A stretch of DNA of 64,000 nucleotides from Sphingobium sp. BYY-5 (GCF_022758885.1 NZ_JALEBH010000002.1:1-64000); one strand, 5' to 3'; positions 15,626 to 24,616 are shown, counted from the first letter of the stretch. A program made the numbers and translations. Notes: a model not told the origin generated them from the letters alone.

Positions 15626-17308
15626 TTAGATCGAGCCTCCCTGCAAACCCTTCACGGCATGGTCCACGGCCCGTGCGGTCAGGGCCATGAAAGTCAGCGA
15701 AGGATTGACGCAAGATATGGAGGCCATCTGTGCGCCATCGGTGACGAAAAGGTTCGATGCATCATGGGCCTGGCTCCATTTGTTCAACACCGAAGCGCGG
15801 GGGTCTGCGCCCATGCGTGCGCCGCCCATTTCGTGAATGGCGTCGCCCGGTACATGTTCCTGCACGCTGCTCTGAACATTCTGCAACCCAGCGGCGCGCA
15901 GCATCTTTTCGCCTTCCTTGCGGGCATCGGCCATCATACGCAGCTCATTGTCGCGGAATGTGACGTTGAACCGCATCAGGGGGATACCAAAGCGATCAAC
16001 CTTGTCCGGGTGAAGGGATACCTTATTGTCTTCATAGGGAAGACACTCACCGAAGGCTCCCATATGGAACTGCCATCCGCTATAGCGCCGCATGCCTTCC
16101 TTCATCGATGCACCAAAGCCCACGGGCCTGGATGGTTGGCGAGAGGCTCCGCCCTGATAGCCATAGCCGCGTTTGAATCCCACACCATCATCCTTGCCGA
16201 TGTTGCGGAACCGGGGAACATAGATGCCGCCGGGCCGACGGCCATATTCGATATATTCCTCCATACCAGGAATATTGCCCCAAATGCCCACGCGGAAGAT
16301 ATGATCCATGACGTAGCGGCCGAGCGTGCCACTCGTGTCGAAATGGCTGCGTCCACTGCCCTGCGCGCGGGAATTCATCAGAATCTGGGTCGATGCCATG
16401 GCCGATGCGCAGACGAAGACGAGTCGGGCGTTCACCGTTTCAGCCGCGCCGGTCTTGGTATCAACGAAACGTACACCAGTGACGCGTTTCGCGGCCGCAT
16501 CATATTCGAGATTGGTGACGACCGCATCGGATCGCAGTGTCAGTCGCCCCGTCGCCCGTGCCGCCGGCAATGTCACCGCCTGGGTCGAGAAATAGGCGCC
16601 AAAGGAACAACCGTTCGAACATTGATTGCGGAACTGGCATTTTGTCCGGTTCTGGTCCGGCTTGTCCTCCGTCATGTTGGACAGGCGGGCGTGGATCATC
16701 TTGCGGCCGGGGAATTGTGTTTCCAGCCGCCCCTTCATCCATTGCTCCGCCACGTTCATGGGCATCGGCGGCTGGAACTCGCTGTCTGGCAAATAGGGCA
16801 GATTTTCGCGCGAACCCGACACCCCGATATATTTTTCGACATAGCTGTACCAGGGCACCAGGTCATCATAGCGGATCGGCCAGTCTCCGCCCACGCCGTC
16901 CTTTTTGTTCGCCTCGAAATCCTCCGGACTCCAGCGAAAGCTCCAGCGCCCCCAGATGAGGGATTTGCCCCCGACCGCGCCGGGGCGAATCCAGTAGAAT
17001 TTGTTGCCCTCCTCATAGTCATAGGGGTTCAGGCGATCATTATTGTAGAAGGCCTGGTTGCTGGGCGAGACATACCCATGTTTGGCGATGAAATAGTCGC
17101 TCTCCATCAGCCGGTCGGGCATCATGTTCCGTGCCGGCACTTCATAAGCCGGCTTGCCGTCATAGGTATAACCTTCGCCATGTTCCACCATGGGACCGCG
17201 GTCCAGCATGAGGACACGTAGCCCCTTTTCGGTCAGTTCCTTTGCGGCCCAGCCGCCGCTGATGCCGGAACCGATGACGATTGCGTCAAACCTGTCGGTC
17301 GATGCCAT
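15626..17308 (-). CDS. GMC-family flavoprotein, catalytic subunit of a glucoside 3-dehydrogenase-type complex
   Basis: 560 residues. The FAD-binding motif is IVIGSGISGGWAAKEL near the N-terminus. A cysteine-containing central stretch (KCQFRNQCSNGCSFGAY) and the C-terminal HEMGGARMG and CVNPSLTFMALT motifs follow; these hold the catalytic His and Asn of this GMC branch. Relatives are the large subunits of gluconate 2-dehydrogenase, glucoside 3-dehydrogenase and the Caulobacter lactose dehydrogenase, which oxidise the C3 hydroxyl of glycosides and pass electrons to a cytochrome c. It has no signal peptide of its own and is probably exported piggyback with the Tat-tagged small subunit encoded two genes upstream. 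The ATG at 17308 follows AGGAGAGGATTATC. Confidence 0.88.
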   Translation of the reverse strand: MASTDRFDAIVIGSGISGGWAAKELTEKGLRVLMLDRGPMVEHGEGYTYDGKPAYEVPARNMMPDRLMESDYFIAKHGYVSPSNQAFYNNDRLNPYDYEEGNKFYWIRPGAVGGKSLIWGRWSFRWSPEDFEANKKDGVGGDWPIRYDDLVPWYSYVEKYIGVSGSRENLPYLPDSEFQPPMPMNVAEQWMKGRLETQFPGRKMIHARLSNMTEDKPDQNRTKCQFRNQCSNGCSFGAYFSTQAVTLPAARATGRLTLRSDAVVTNLEYDAAAKRVTGVRFVDTKTGAAETVNARLVFVCASAMASTQILMNSRAQGSGRSHFDTSGTLGRYVMDHIFRVGIWGNIPGMEEYIEYGRRPGGIYVPRFRNIGKDDGVGFKRGYGYQGGASRQPSRPVGFGASMKEGMRRYSGWQFHMGAFGECLPYEDNKVSLHPDKVDRFGIPLMRFNVTFRDNELRMMADARKEGEKMLRAAGLQNVQSSVQEHVPGDAIHEMGGARMGADPRASVLNKWSQAHDASNLFVTDGAQMASISCVNPSLTFMALTARAVDHAVKGLQGGSI

Positions 17309-17331
17309 GATAATCCTCTCCTGGGTGCGGC

Positions 17332-18183
17332 TCAGAAGCGCAGAGTGCGCAGGGTTTGGAAGCTCTTGGTGATGTCGGGAATATAGGGCGCCGGCGCCTG
17401 GTCGTTCTCGACGTAGAAATGGCGGGCACCGGAAACCGCATTCAGTTTGAAGATGTCCCCAAAGTCGATCGTCCCTGTCCCTACCGATGTCATGCTGCGG
17501 TCAGCGCGCATGTCCTTTACATGATAGGAATAGATGCGACCGGGCAGGCTGCGGATCAGCGCCTGTGGGTCCTGCCCAGCATAGATGGCCCAGTAGAGAT
17601 CGAGTTCGATCTTGATGAGAGCAGGATCGGTTTCCTTCACCAATCGGTCGAACAGGCTGACGCCGTCCGGTTTGACGGTGAATTCGAAGTCGTGATTATG
17701 ATAGGCGAAACCAAGCCCTTCCTTCTTCAACTGCTCGGCAAAGCGGTTGAAATTGGCGATCGCGACCTGCCAGGCGTCGGCATTGCGATGCTTGTCGACC
17801 ATATAGGGCAGGACGATCGTATCCGCGCCGAGGGTCTTCGCCATCGTGACGCTGGCGTCGAAACGGTCTAGCAGCGCATCATAGCCCACATGGATGGACG
17901 GACTCTTGAGCCCCAGCCGATCCATGGTGCTTCGCAATAGTTTATGGTCCATGGCGTCATAGCCACCACCGCCATATTCCACTTCGCGATATCCGATCTT
18001 CGCGATCTTCTCCAGCGTACCCACAGGATCGGTCGCGAAGATTTCCCGCACCGTAAAAAGCTGTAGCCCGATCGTCCGGATCTGCGCGGCGGTGGCGGCC
18101 CCGGTAAGGAAAGGCTGACCGGCGAGCGCCGCGAGGCCGCCTGCGCCCATCATCATGGTACGACGGTTCATCTTCATCATCAT
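17332..18183 (-). CDS. exported xylose-isomerase-like TIM barrel (sugar phosphate isomerase/epimerase family)
   Basis: 283 residues. The N-terminus MNRRTMMMGAGGLAALAG is a twin-arginine signal. The barrel carries metal-ligand stretches FAYHNHDFEF, IKIELDLYWAIYAG, YSYHVKDM and the C-terminal HFYVENDQ, which give the usual Glu/Asp/His/Glu set. Family members act as isomerases, epimerases, dehydratases or endonucleases; several work on 3-keto sugars in glycoside 3-oxidation pathways. The start overlaps the small-subunit stop as ATGA, and the GMC gene follows after 23 bases, so this enzyme is embedded between the two dehydrogenase subunits. A periplasmic 3-keto-glycoside isomerase or lyase is the best guess. 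Confidence 0.83.
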   Translation of the reverse strand: MMMKMNRRTMMMGAGGLAALAGQPFLTGAATAAQIRTIGLQLFTVREIFATDPVGTLEKIAKIGYREVEYGGGGYDAMDHKLLRSTMDRLGLKSPSIHVGYDALLDRFDASVTMAKTLGADTIVLPYMVDKHRNADAWQVAIANFNRFAEQLKKEGLGFAYHNHDFEFTVKPDGVSLFDRLVKETDPALIKIELDLYWAIYAGQDPQALIRSLPGRIYSYHVKDMRADRSMTSVGTGTIDFGDIFKLNAVSGARHFYVENDQAPAPYIPDITKSFQTLRTLRF

Positions 18184-18743
18184 GCGGAATAGACCTTATT
18201 GACCTGAGAATAGGGGAAGGCGCCATTATATTCGCCGGGAACGGGCAAATATTCGCGCTCCTGCGTGATGCCGATTTCCGACGTGTAATAGCCGACAATG
18301 ACGAGCTGTCGGAACGCCTCGAAAAACTCCGCGCCCTTCTGGAAGCCGTTATTCATGGCCAGCGTCAGCAATGCGTCCTGCTGCGCAGCCGTGGCGCGGT
18401 GCGCGGGGACATTATAGTCATGCTGGCTGCGTGCATCGATTTCCGCCAGGCCGGAGATGATCGGACCCTGATCATCGGGATCCGCCCAATCCGCCAGCAG
18501 CTTCTCGATATAGGCCGGAACACCGGCCGAGATCGCGCCGGGCGTATCGGTCGCGGGGATGATGCGGTCGCACAGCGCTGTCATCAAAGCGCGCTGATCG
18601 GGCGTGAACACTTGGATGCTCGGCGTGCCCTCGCTGATGACGGCCTGAGCGGGGATGATGCCCGCCGCCCGAGCGATCGGGGCGAAAAGTTGCGCGCCGA
18701 ACATGGCGACCATGCCGGCAAGCGCTTTTCTGCGATCGATCAT
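18180..18743 (-). CDS. gluconate 2-dehydrogenase subunit 3-like small subunit with Tat signal
   Basis: 187 residues with an N-terminal MIDRRKALAGMVAMFG...ARAA twin-arginine signal and the family core FTPDQRALMTALCDRIIPATDTPGAISAGVPAYIEKLLADW. A C-terminal VGYYTSEIG and YNGAFPYSQVNKV complete it. In characterised complexes this subunit chaperones the GMC flavoprotein across the membrane by the Tat route. It is joined to its neighbours by ATGA overlaps at both ends (18740-18743 and 18180-18183). Together with the GMC subunit and the cytochrome c in the same operon it completes a three-part periplasmic dehydrogenase. Confidence 0.88.
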   Translation of the reverse strand: MIDRRKALAGMVAMFGAQLFAPIARAAGIIPAQAVISEGTPSIQVFTPDQRALMTALCDRIIPATDTPGAISAGVPAYIEKLLADWADPDDQGPIISGLAEIDARSQHDYNVPAHRATAAQQDALLTLAMNNGFQKGAEFFEAFRQLVIVGYYTSEIGITQEREYLPVPGEYNGAFPYSQVNKVYSA

Positions 18744-19567
18744 TGTCCTACCCCCTTGAGATCCTGTGCGATGGCCGCCTCGGGAAGCGGGCGGACCCAG
18801 ATGTTGCGGAACGAAACCGGGCTGTCATGGTCCTGCAACTGGATGGGCGCCTTGTCGCCATGTGCCGTATATTTTGCGATCTGCCGCCATGCAGTTGTGC
18901 CGAGCATCGCCTGATGGTTCTGCACCAGCACGCCGTTCAGCAACACCGTGACATAGGCCGGACGCGCAAGGCTGCCATCCGTCGCGAAATGGGGGCGTTC
19001 GAAGACGATGTCGTAGCTCTGCCATTCGCCCGGTTGGCGGGACGGGTTCACCAAAGGCGGCTTCCAGGCATAGACCGCCCCGGCCGCACCGTCGGCATAG
19101 GTTGGGTTCTGATAGCTGTCGAGGATCTGCACCTCATAACGCTGCATGAACCAGATGCCGCTATTGCCACGGTCCTGCGAGCTTTTCTGTGGCGGATTGG
19201 GCGACCGAAATTCCAGATGGAGCTGAATATCGCCAAATTCCTGTCGGGAAATCAGATTATTCTCGCCGCCGCTCTTGGCGCGGGGCGGGATCGTCATGAT
19301 CCCCTTTTCGACCGTCCACGGACCACGCTCGCCGCGCCAGGCGTCGAGTGTTGAGCCGTCAAACAGAATGATCGCATCGGATGGAGCACCACCAAGCTTC
19401 GCCGCGGGCGTGACGACCGGTGCGGGTGGCCGATCCGGATCATGGACATGCCATGTTCCGCCGGGCAGGATCGGTGTATCCTTGAAGCCCGGTTTTTCCT
19501 GTGCGTTCGCCAATGTGCCGAGCATGATGCCGGCCACCACCGCAGTCCCGATGCGAATGCCTTTCAT
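18740..19567 (-). CDS. exported DUF1080 / 3-keto-disaccharide hydrolase-family protein
   Basis: 275 residues from the ATG at 19567, which AAGGGGA precedes; the longer TTG frame at 19585 would overlap the upstream stop. A Sec-type signal peptide (KGIRIGTAVVAGIMLGTLANA) is followed by the DUF1080 fold: ILFDGSTLDAWRG, NNLISRQEFGDIQLHLEF, RGNSGIWFMQRYEVQILDS, GEWQSYDIVFERP and a C-terminal IQLQDHDSPVSFRNIWVRPL. The Pfam family PF06439 is now named for 3-keto-disaccharide hydrolases, which split the glycosidic bond after C3 oxidation by an elimination/hydration route. Co-location with a glucoside 3-dehydrogenase makes this role very plausible in the periplasm. Confidence 0.87.
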   Translation of the reverse strand: MKGIRIGTAVVAGIMLGTLANAQEKPGFKDTPILPGGTWHVHDPDRPPAPVVTPAAKLGGAPSDAIILFDGSTLDAWRGERGPWTVEKGIMTIPPRAKSGGENNLISRQEFGDIQLHLEFRSPNPPQKSSQDRGNSGIWFMQRYEVQILDSYQNPTYADGAAGAVYAWKPPLVNPSRQPGEWQSYDIVFERPHFATDGSLARPAYVTVLLNGVLVQNHQAMLGTTAWRQIAKYTAHGDKAPIQLQDHDSPVSFRNIWVRPLPEAAIAQDLKGVGQ

Positions 19568-19581
19568 CCCGTCGTTCCCCT

Positions 19582-20496
19582 TCAAGTCTTGTCGATCGCG
19601 CGATATGCGGCGATCAGGCGTTCTTCGCCTTCGCGCCCGTCCAGCGAATTGCCATGTTCCATGCCGATCACGCCGGCATAGTGGTGTTCGCGCAGCCAGC
19701 GGACGATGTTGCCAAAATTGATTTCGCCCGTTCCCGGCTCCTTACGGCCGGGATTGTCGCCGAACTGGATATAGCCGACCTCTGCCCAGCAGGCGTCGAG
19801 CGTCGGGATCAGGTTCCCCGACTGAATCTGTTCATGATAAAGGTCCGCCAATATCTTGACGCCGGGGCTGTTTACGCCGCGCGCAACCGCATAGCCTTGC
19901 GCGATCGACTGCATGAACACGCCGGGATGGTTGGTGCGGGTGTTGAGCGGTTCCATCACCAGCACCAATCCATGCGGCGCGACGATGTCACCGGCGCGTC
20001 GCATGAGGTCGATGATACGCCCCGTCTGGATGTCCTGCGGCACCCGGCGGTCCATGAAGCCGGTGACGACAGTCATGTGCTTGGCGTTCAGACGCTTGGC
20101 GACATCGATCGACGTGCGGATGTCCGCCAGGAAGGCTTCCCTGTCCGCGTCGTCGTTCGCGCCCAGAACGGGACGAAAATCCGCCCATTTCGGCATACTC
20201 GCGACGAACACACCCATGGACATGTTCCGTTGGGCGAATGCGCGTGCCATCGCCTCCTGCTGCTCGACCGGGCGTTGGCGCGCTTCATTATCCTCCCAGG
20301 CGCGAAAGCCCTGATCGGCAGCGAAGGCGATCTGCTCCAGTAAGCCGCCCCGGCTGGCGAAGCTGCCTTCATGCGGGGCGTAGCCGAGGGAGAAATGCGC
20401 GGCGTTCGATCCGCCCTTTCCGGCAAGGGCCGACATGGCCGGTGTAGCGGCTGCGGCAAGGCTGGTGGCGATCATCGCTCTCCGCGACACGCTCAT
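19582..20496 (-). CDS. exported TIM barrel of the hydroxypyruvate-isomerase / sugar epimerase family
   Basis: 304 residues with a twin-arginine signal (MSVSRRAMIATSLAAAATPAMSALAG). The barrel has VLVMEPLNTRTNHPG, KILADLYHEQIQSG, GYIQFGDNPGRKEPGTGEINF and the C-terminal GVIGMEHGNS. These supply Glu, Asp, His and Glu metal ligands as in hydroxypyruvate isomerase (Hyi). Its start overlaps the MFS stop (ATGA at 20493-20496) and the DUF1080 gene follows 14 bases on. It is one of three xylose-isomerase-like barrels in the operon and one of two that carry a Tat signal. The chemistry is probably isomerisation or epimerisation of a 3-keto sugar; true hydroxypyruvate isomerase activity is less likely for an exported protein. 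Confidence 0.83.
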   Translation of the reverse strand: MSVSRRAMIATSLAAAATPAMSALAGKGGSNAAHFSLGYAPHEGSFASRGGLLEQIAFAADQGFRAWEDNEARQRPVEQQEAMARAFAQRNMSMGVFVASMPKWADFRPVLGANDDADREAFLADIRTSIDVAKRLNAKHMTVVTGFMDRRVPQDIQTGRIIDLMRRAGDIVAPHGLVLVMEPLNTRTNHPGVFMQSIAQGYAVARGVNSPGVKILADLYHEQIQSGNLIPTLDACWAEVGYIQFGDNPGRKEPGTGEINFGNIVRWLREHHYAGVIGMEHGNSLDGREGEERLIAAYRAIDKT

Positions 20497-21797
20497 GCTA
20501 CGCCCTCTGCAACCCGGGCGGCGCGTCGACTGGCGCGGCGCTCCGTCACCCAGATCAGGCCGAAGACCGCCAGCAATATGATCGGCACCAGCGTCAGCCG
20601 CGCGAAGGACTGGGACGCTGCCGCATCCTCTACCTGACGCAGGGCCGCGCCAGTCAGCCGCGTAAACGCCTCAGGCCCGCCGGCAATTTCCACCTTCGCT
20701 TGATCGAACATCTCCCCCAGTCGTGGCAGGACGAAGAAGCTGGCGAGCGCACCCGCCGATCCGACCAGGCCGAGTGCCCAGGCGTCGCCGCGCGGATAGC
20801 GCTCTGCTACCGATGCCAGCATTGTCGGCCACATCGCGCAGACGCCCAGGCCCCAGATGGTCGACGCCAGGATGGCGGTGGCGGGCGATTGCGCCTGCGA
20901 CAGAAGGAACAGGCCGATCGCGGCCAACAGGCTGGAAATCCAGAGCAGTCCCGGATTGGAAAGCCGACCGGCGATGCGTCCGGCGAAATGGCGGAAGACG
21001 AACATCAAAGCGCTCACATACACGAGCAGCAGGATGCCGCGCATACCGACCCGGTTGCTGAGCGCGACATCGATCCACTGGCCGGGCGCCAGTTCGGACG
21101 AGGCCGTCAGGAACATCGCGCCGAACCAGACGAAGAAGCTGGGGCGGCGGAATACTTCCAGCATCATGTCCTTCGTGTTGGCACTGCTGACGGTTTTCGG
21201 CGGCTCGGGGAAGCTGGTCGTCGCGGCAATGACGATGACGCCGATGGCTGGAAGGAAGACGAGCGCCATGATCGCCTGCCAGGGGAGCAGCGGGGCGAGG
21301 AAGACGCCGGCAAGGCCACCGACGATCAGTCCGCCCGGAAACCAGGCGTGCAGCACATTCAGCCGATGGGTCGTGTCTTCAGGATAGAGTCTGGCGGTCA
21401 GGGGATTGATCGACGCTTCGGCAAGGCCCCAGCCGATACCGCTCAGCAGCATCCCCAGCCATACGAGATGGTAGATGCCCATGCCGCTGGCCAACCCGCC
21501 TGCGCCAATTATCAAGGTGGTGCCGACAAGGAAAGCGACGCCGCATCCTATGAGCATTCGCCGCATACCGATCCGGTCAAGCAGCGCGCTCCCGATGAAG
21601 AGGGTGATGGCGAAGCCCAGGAAGGCCGAACCGAGTGCCGAGCCGATAAGCTCCCCCGCCGCAATGGGTGCGACCGGATCGATCCATTGCACCTTAAGGC
21701 TGCTTGCGATCGCCGCGCGCAACGACGCGCTGGTCGATGCGGTGAAGAGCGCAAGAACGCTCAACCAAAATAGCCTGTGCCGGTTTACGCCCACCAT
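20493..21797 (-). CDS. MFS sugar transporter (FucP-like)
   Basis: 434 residues with twelve hydrophobic segments, including FLGFAITLFIGSALLDRIGMRRMLIGCG and the symmetric second-half loop FRHFAGRIAGRLSNPGLLW. Pattern and size suggest the fucose/glucose/galactose porter group of the major facilitator family, which imports sugars with protons. The ATG at 21797 follows GGAGCGGGT. A 61-base gap separates it from the upstream cytoplasmic TIM-barrel gene, and the Tat-exported barrel overlaps its end. It most likely carries the oxidised or released sugar from the periplasm to the cytoplasm, where the reductase at 23408-24574 can act. The operon lacks a TonB receptor. Confidence 0.82.
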   Translation of the reverse strand: MVGVNRHRLFWLSVLALFTASTSASLRAAIASSLKVQWIDPVAPIAAGELIGSALGSAFLGFAITLFIGSALLDRIGMRRMLIGCGVAFLVGTTLIIGAGGLASGMGIYHLVWLGMLLSGIGWGLAEASINPLTARLYPEDTTHRLNVLHAWFPGGLIVGGLAGVFLAPLLPWQAIMALVFLPAIGVIVIAATTSFPEPPKTVSSANTKDMMLEVFRRPSFFVWFGAMFLTASSELAPGQWIDVALSNRVGMRGILLLVYVSALMFVFRHFAGRIAGRLSNPGLLWISSLLAAIGLFLLSQAQSPATAILASTIWGLGVCAMWPTMLASVAERYPRGDAWALGLVGSAGALASFFVLPRLGEMFDQAKVEIAGGPEAFTRLTGAALRQVEDAAASQSFARLTLVPIILLAVFGLIWVTERRASRRAARVAEGVA

Positions 21798-21858
21798 ACC
21801 CGCTCCTGTCGCTTTGTTCCGTCCCGTCTTTTTCAGGATCGGACTCGATATTTCTTTA

Positions 21859-22920
21859 TCAGCTCAGCCCCAGCCATTTCCGGTTGTTGCCGGCGTCGCC
21901 GCCACCTGCGAAATCGTCGAAGGCGCGTTCGGGCTGGCGGATCATGTGCGCCGCGATGAAGGGCGCACCCTCCCGCGCACCGTCCTCGGGATGTTTCAGG
22001 CAGCATTCCCATTCCAGCACGGCCCACCCGCTATAACCATATTGGGTGAGGCGCGAGAATATGCCGGTGAAATCGACCTGTCCGTCGCCCAGCGACCGGA
22101 ACCGGCCGGGCCGATCGACCCAGTCGGCATAGCCCCCATAGACGCCAGCCCGGCCAGTCGGGTTGAATTCCGCATCCTTGACATGGAACATTTTGATGCG
22201 GTCGTGATAGATGTCGATGAACTGGAGATAATCCATCGCCTGCAACACGAAATGGCTGGGATCGTATAGGATGTTGGCGCGCGGATGGCCGCCCACGACA
22301 TCCAGGAACCGCTCGAAAGTCAGGCCGTCGTGCAGGTCTTCGCCAGGGTGGAGTTCGAAGCAGACATCAACCCCCTCTTCATCGAACGCATCCAGGATCG
22401 GTTTCCATCGCCGACCCAGTTCCGCGAATGCCTCATCGACAAGGCCGGCGGGGCGCTGTGGCCAGGGATAGATGAACGGCCATGCCAGCGCGCCGGAGAA
22501 GGTCGCATGAGCGGCAAGGCCCAGTCGACGGCTCGCCTTCGCCGCCAGCTTCAATTGATCGACGGCCCATGCCTGCCGCTCGGCTGGCTTGCCGCGCAGG
22601 GCGGGCGGGGCGAAAGCGTCGAATGCTGGATCATAGGCTGGGTGGACCGCGACGAGCTGTCCCTGGAGATGAGTCGAAAGTTCCGTAATCTCCACGCCCG
22701 CCTCGCGACAGCGGCCTGTCAGCTCGTCGCAATAATCCTGGCTCTCCGCCGCCAGCGCAAGGTCCATGCAACGCGGATCGTTGCTGGGCACCTGTATGCC
22801 TTTATAACCGGCCTGCGCCATCCAGCGGGCGGCATTGTCCAGCGTGTCGAACGGCGCGGCGTCACCCATGAACTGCGCCAGGAAAACAGCCGGACCCCGC
22901 ATTACCGAGCGGGTCGCCAT
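21859..22920 (-). CDS. cytoplasmic xylose-isomerase-like TIM barrel (sugar phosphate isomerase/epimerase family)
   Basis: 353 residues from the ATG at 22920, which overlaps the cytochrome c stop codon as TAATG; the frame remains open far upstream but that stretch is shadow sequence in the cytochrome gene. The metal-ligand stretches are VDVCFELHPGED, ANILYDPSHFV, IKMFHVKDAEF and GWAVLEWECCLKHPEDG. No signal peptide is present, unlike the other two barrels of this operon. Close relatives are annotated as sugar phosphate isomerase/epimerase and are common beside Gfo/Idh/MocA dehydrogenases. A cytoplasmic step on the imported 3-keto sugar is likely, but the reaction is not known. Confidence 0.85.
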   Translation of the reverse strand: MATRSVMRGPAVFLAQFMGDAAPFDTLDNAARWMAQAGYKGIQVPSNDPRCMDLALAAESQDYCDELTGRCREAGVEITELSTHLQGQLVAVHPAYDPAFDAFAPPALRGKPAERQAWAVDQLKLAAKASRRLGLAAHATFSGALAWPFIYPWPQRPAGLVDEAFAELGRRWKPILDAFDEEGVDVCFELHPGEDLHDGLTFERFLDVVGGHPRANILYDPSHFVLQAMDYLQFIDIYHDRIKMFHVKDAEFNPTGRAGVYGGYADWVDRPGRFRSLGDGQVDFTGIFSRLTQYGYSGWAVLEWECCLKHPEDGAREGAPFIAAHMIRQPERAFDDFAGGGDAGNNRKWLGLS

Positions 22921-23300
22921 TATTTCAGGCCCTTGAGAAAGGTGATGATGGCGGCCCGCTTGGCGGGATCGGGCGTCGCGATCGGCATACGGGTTCCCGG
23001 CACCTTCTTCGTGGGTGCGGCCAGATAGGCGTCCAGCGTCTGATCGTCCCATTTCAGCTTCGACGCCTTGAGCGCGGCGGAATAATTGAAACCGGGAAGC
23101 GATGCGGCCGGACGGCTGGCAACGCCATTGAGATTTGGACCAATCCCGCTCTTGCCGTCTTTCTGCACGTTATGACATGCGCGGCACGCGGCAAAGGCCG
23201 GAGGCGGCGAAGGCGCCGTCTGGGCACTGGCCATATTGGAAACAATTACGGTCGCGCTCAGCGCAGCCGCCATCAGGCCGAAGCCCGCTACCCTTGTCAC
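22920..23300 (-). CDS. periplasmic class I cytochrome c, electron acceptor for the dehydrogenase
   Basis: 126 residues with a signal peptide (residues 1-26, SNMASAQ), a single haem site CRACH, a following GIGPNLNGV and a distal methionine in GTRMPIA. These are the marks of a small class I c-type cytochrome of the c2/c550 type. The start is a GTG at 23300 preceded by GGAGAG. It is the first gene of the minus-strand operon, and its natural partner is the GMC/small-subunit dehydrogenase further down, which needs a cytochrome to pass electrons to the respiratory chain. Confidence 0.9.
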   Translation of the reverse strand: MTRVAGFGLMAAALSATVIVSNMASAQTAPSPPPAFAACRACHNVQKDGKSGIGPNLNGVASRPAASLPGFNYSAALKASKLKWDDQTLDAYLAAPTKKVPGTRMPIATPDPAKRAAIITFLKGLK

Positions 23301-23336
23301 CCTCGACTCTCCGTCGTTATGTATCGTTGCCTATCA

Positions 23337-23348
23337 TTTACCGGTAAA
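23337..23348. promoter_or_regulatory. perfect 12-bp palindrome TTTACCGGTAAA in the divergent promoter; candidate LacI operator
   Basis: TTTACCGGTAAA is fully symmetric with a central CG, the usual form of a LacI-family operator. It lies 36 bases before the GTG of the cytochrome c gene and 59 bases before the ATG of the divergent reductase gene, so one bound protein could control both. The LacI gene at 14490-15548 in the same operon is the likely binder. Confidence 0.6.
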
Positions 23349-23407
23349 CTGTGTCAGATCAAGAACAAGAATCAACATTGTGTCGATTGACGGCGAATGG
23401 AGGAGAG

Positions 23408-24574
23408 ATGGGAAGAAGGGTGCTGCGTTTGGGCATGGCGGGCGGCGGAGAGGGGGCTTTCATTGGCGCCATTCATCGCGCTGCGGCCGCGCTGGACGGC
23501 GAATGGCGGTTGGTGGCAGGCGCATTCAGCAGTGATTCTGAGCGCAATCGCCGGTCGGGCGAGGGCCTGGGGGTTGATGCTGCCCGGACCTATGCATCAT
23601 TTGATGCCATGCTGGCGGGTGAGAATGCGCTTCCTCCGGAAGAACGCATCGATGCAGTGACTATCGTCACGCCGAATCATCTCCACACGCCCATGTCGAT
23701 CGCCGCGCTGGAAGCTGGGTTCCACGTCTTCTGCGAGAAGCCGATGGCGCTCAACCTTGCGGAAGGGCGTGCCATCGCCGCAGCCGTGCGCGGCACAGGC
23801 CGTCATTATGGGCTTGCCTTCACCTATAGTGGTTATCCCTTGGTGGAAGAAGCCCGCGCCAGAGTGGCTCGTGGCGACCTGGGCGCTATCCGCCTTGTCC
23901 AGGTGGAATATTCCCAGGGCTGGCTTAGCCGGGCGATCGACCGCGACGGGAACAAGCAGGCCGAATGGCGCACCGATCCCGCGCGCGCCGGGCTGGGTGG
24001 CTGCCTGGGTGACATCGGCACGCATGCCTTCCAGCTTGCGGAACATGTGTCGGGATTGCGGGTGGATCATTTATGCGCGGACCTTACGACCCATGTCGAA
24101 GGGCGGCGACTGGACGATGACGTCAGCGTACTTCTGCGCTTTGGCGGCGGCGCGCGCGGCGTTTTGAGAGCGTCGCAGGTGGCTGCGGGCGACGAGAACG
24201 GGCTGAAGCTGCGCGTGCATGGCGAGCATGGCGGGCTGGAATGGGCGCAAATGGAACCGAACACATTGACGCTGCGCTGGTTGGATCGCCCCGCTGAGAT
24301 AGTCCGCGCGGGCGGCCCGGGCCTTGCAGACACGGTGGCCGTACGAATGCGTACTCCCGCCGGCCATCCTGAAGGTTATATCGAGGCGTTTGCCAATTTG
24401 TACCGGGCTTTCGCATCGCGATTGCGGGACAGCGCGGCGACGGGGGCTTCGGCGCCGGGAAGCGCCGATTGGTTCCCTTCCATAGAGGAGGGAGTAAGAA
24501 ACATGGCCTTCGTCGAAACCGTCATCTCAAACGCGGGAAGCGATAATAAATGGTCCCAGCTACTGGTGGATTGA
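23408..24574 (+). CDS. Gfo/Idh/MocA-family NAD(P)-dependent oxidoreductase
   Basis: 388 residues from the ATG at 23408, placed by GGAGG just upstream; the longer frame from 23351 starts inside the promoter. The Rossmann part begins [21 protein letters not shown]. The family EKP motif is [11 protein letters not shown] and the catalytic region is [16 protein letters not shown] (Asp-x-Gly-x-His). These enzymes oxidise sugars or reduce keto sugars with NAD(P)H in the cytoplasm. Divergence from the glycoside 3-oxidation operon across a shared palindrome suggests it reduces the 3-keto sugar product to the ordinary sugar. It is closed by a strong hairpin at 24617-24643. Confidence 0.87.
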   Translation: MGRRVLRLGMAGGGEGAFIGAIHRAAAALDGEWRLVAGAFSSDSERNRRSGEGLGVDAARTYASFDAMLAGENALPPEERIDAVTIVTPNHLHTPMSIAALEAGFHVFCEKPMALNLAEGRAIAAAVRGTGRHYGLAFTYSGYPLVEEARARVARGDLGAIRLVQVEYSQGWLSRAIDRDGNKQAEWRTDPARAGLGGCLGDIGTHAFQLAEHVSGLRVDHLCADLTTHVEGRRLDDDVSVLLRFGGGARGVLRASQVAAGDENGLKLRVHGEHGGLEWAQMEPNTLTLRWLDRPAEIVRAGGPGLADTVAVRMRTPAGHPEGYIEAFANLYRAFASRLRDSAATGASAPGSADWFPSIEEGVRNMAFVETVISNAGSDNKWSQLLVD

Positions 24575-24616
24575 ACGACGTAGGGAGCTAGGCTTCCCTT
24601 TCATAAAATGCAAACC

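Noticed and set aside
15659..17221. 520-codon open frame on the plus strand opposite the GMC flavoprotein
   Set aside because: It is the antisense shadow of a GC-rich gene; no domain, start signal or composition typical of a protein is visible, while the minus strand has clear GMC motifs.
22921..23052. 44-codon extension of the cytoplasmic TIM barrel gene
   Set aside because: It runs through the cytochrome c gene in another frame; the TAATG overlap at 22920 is the natural start.
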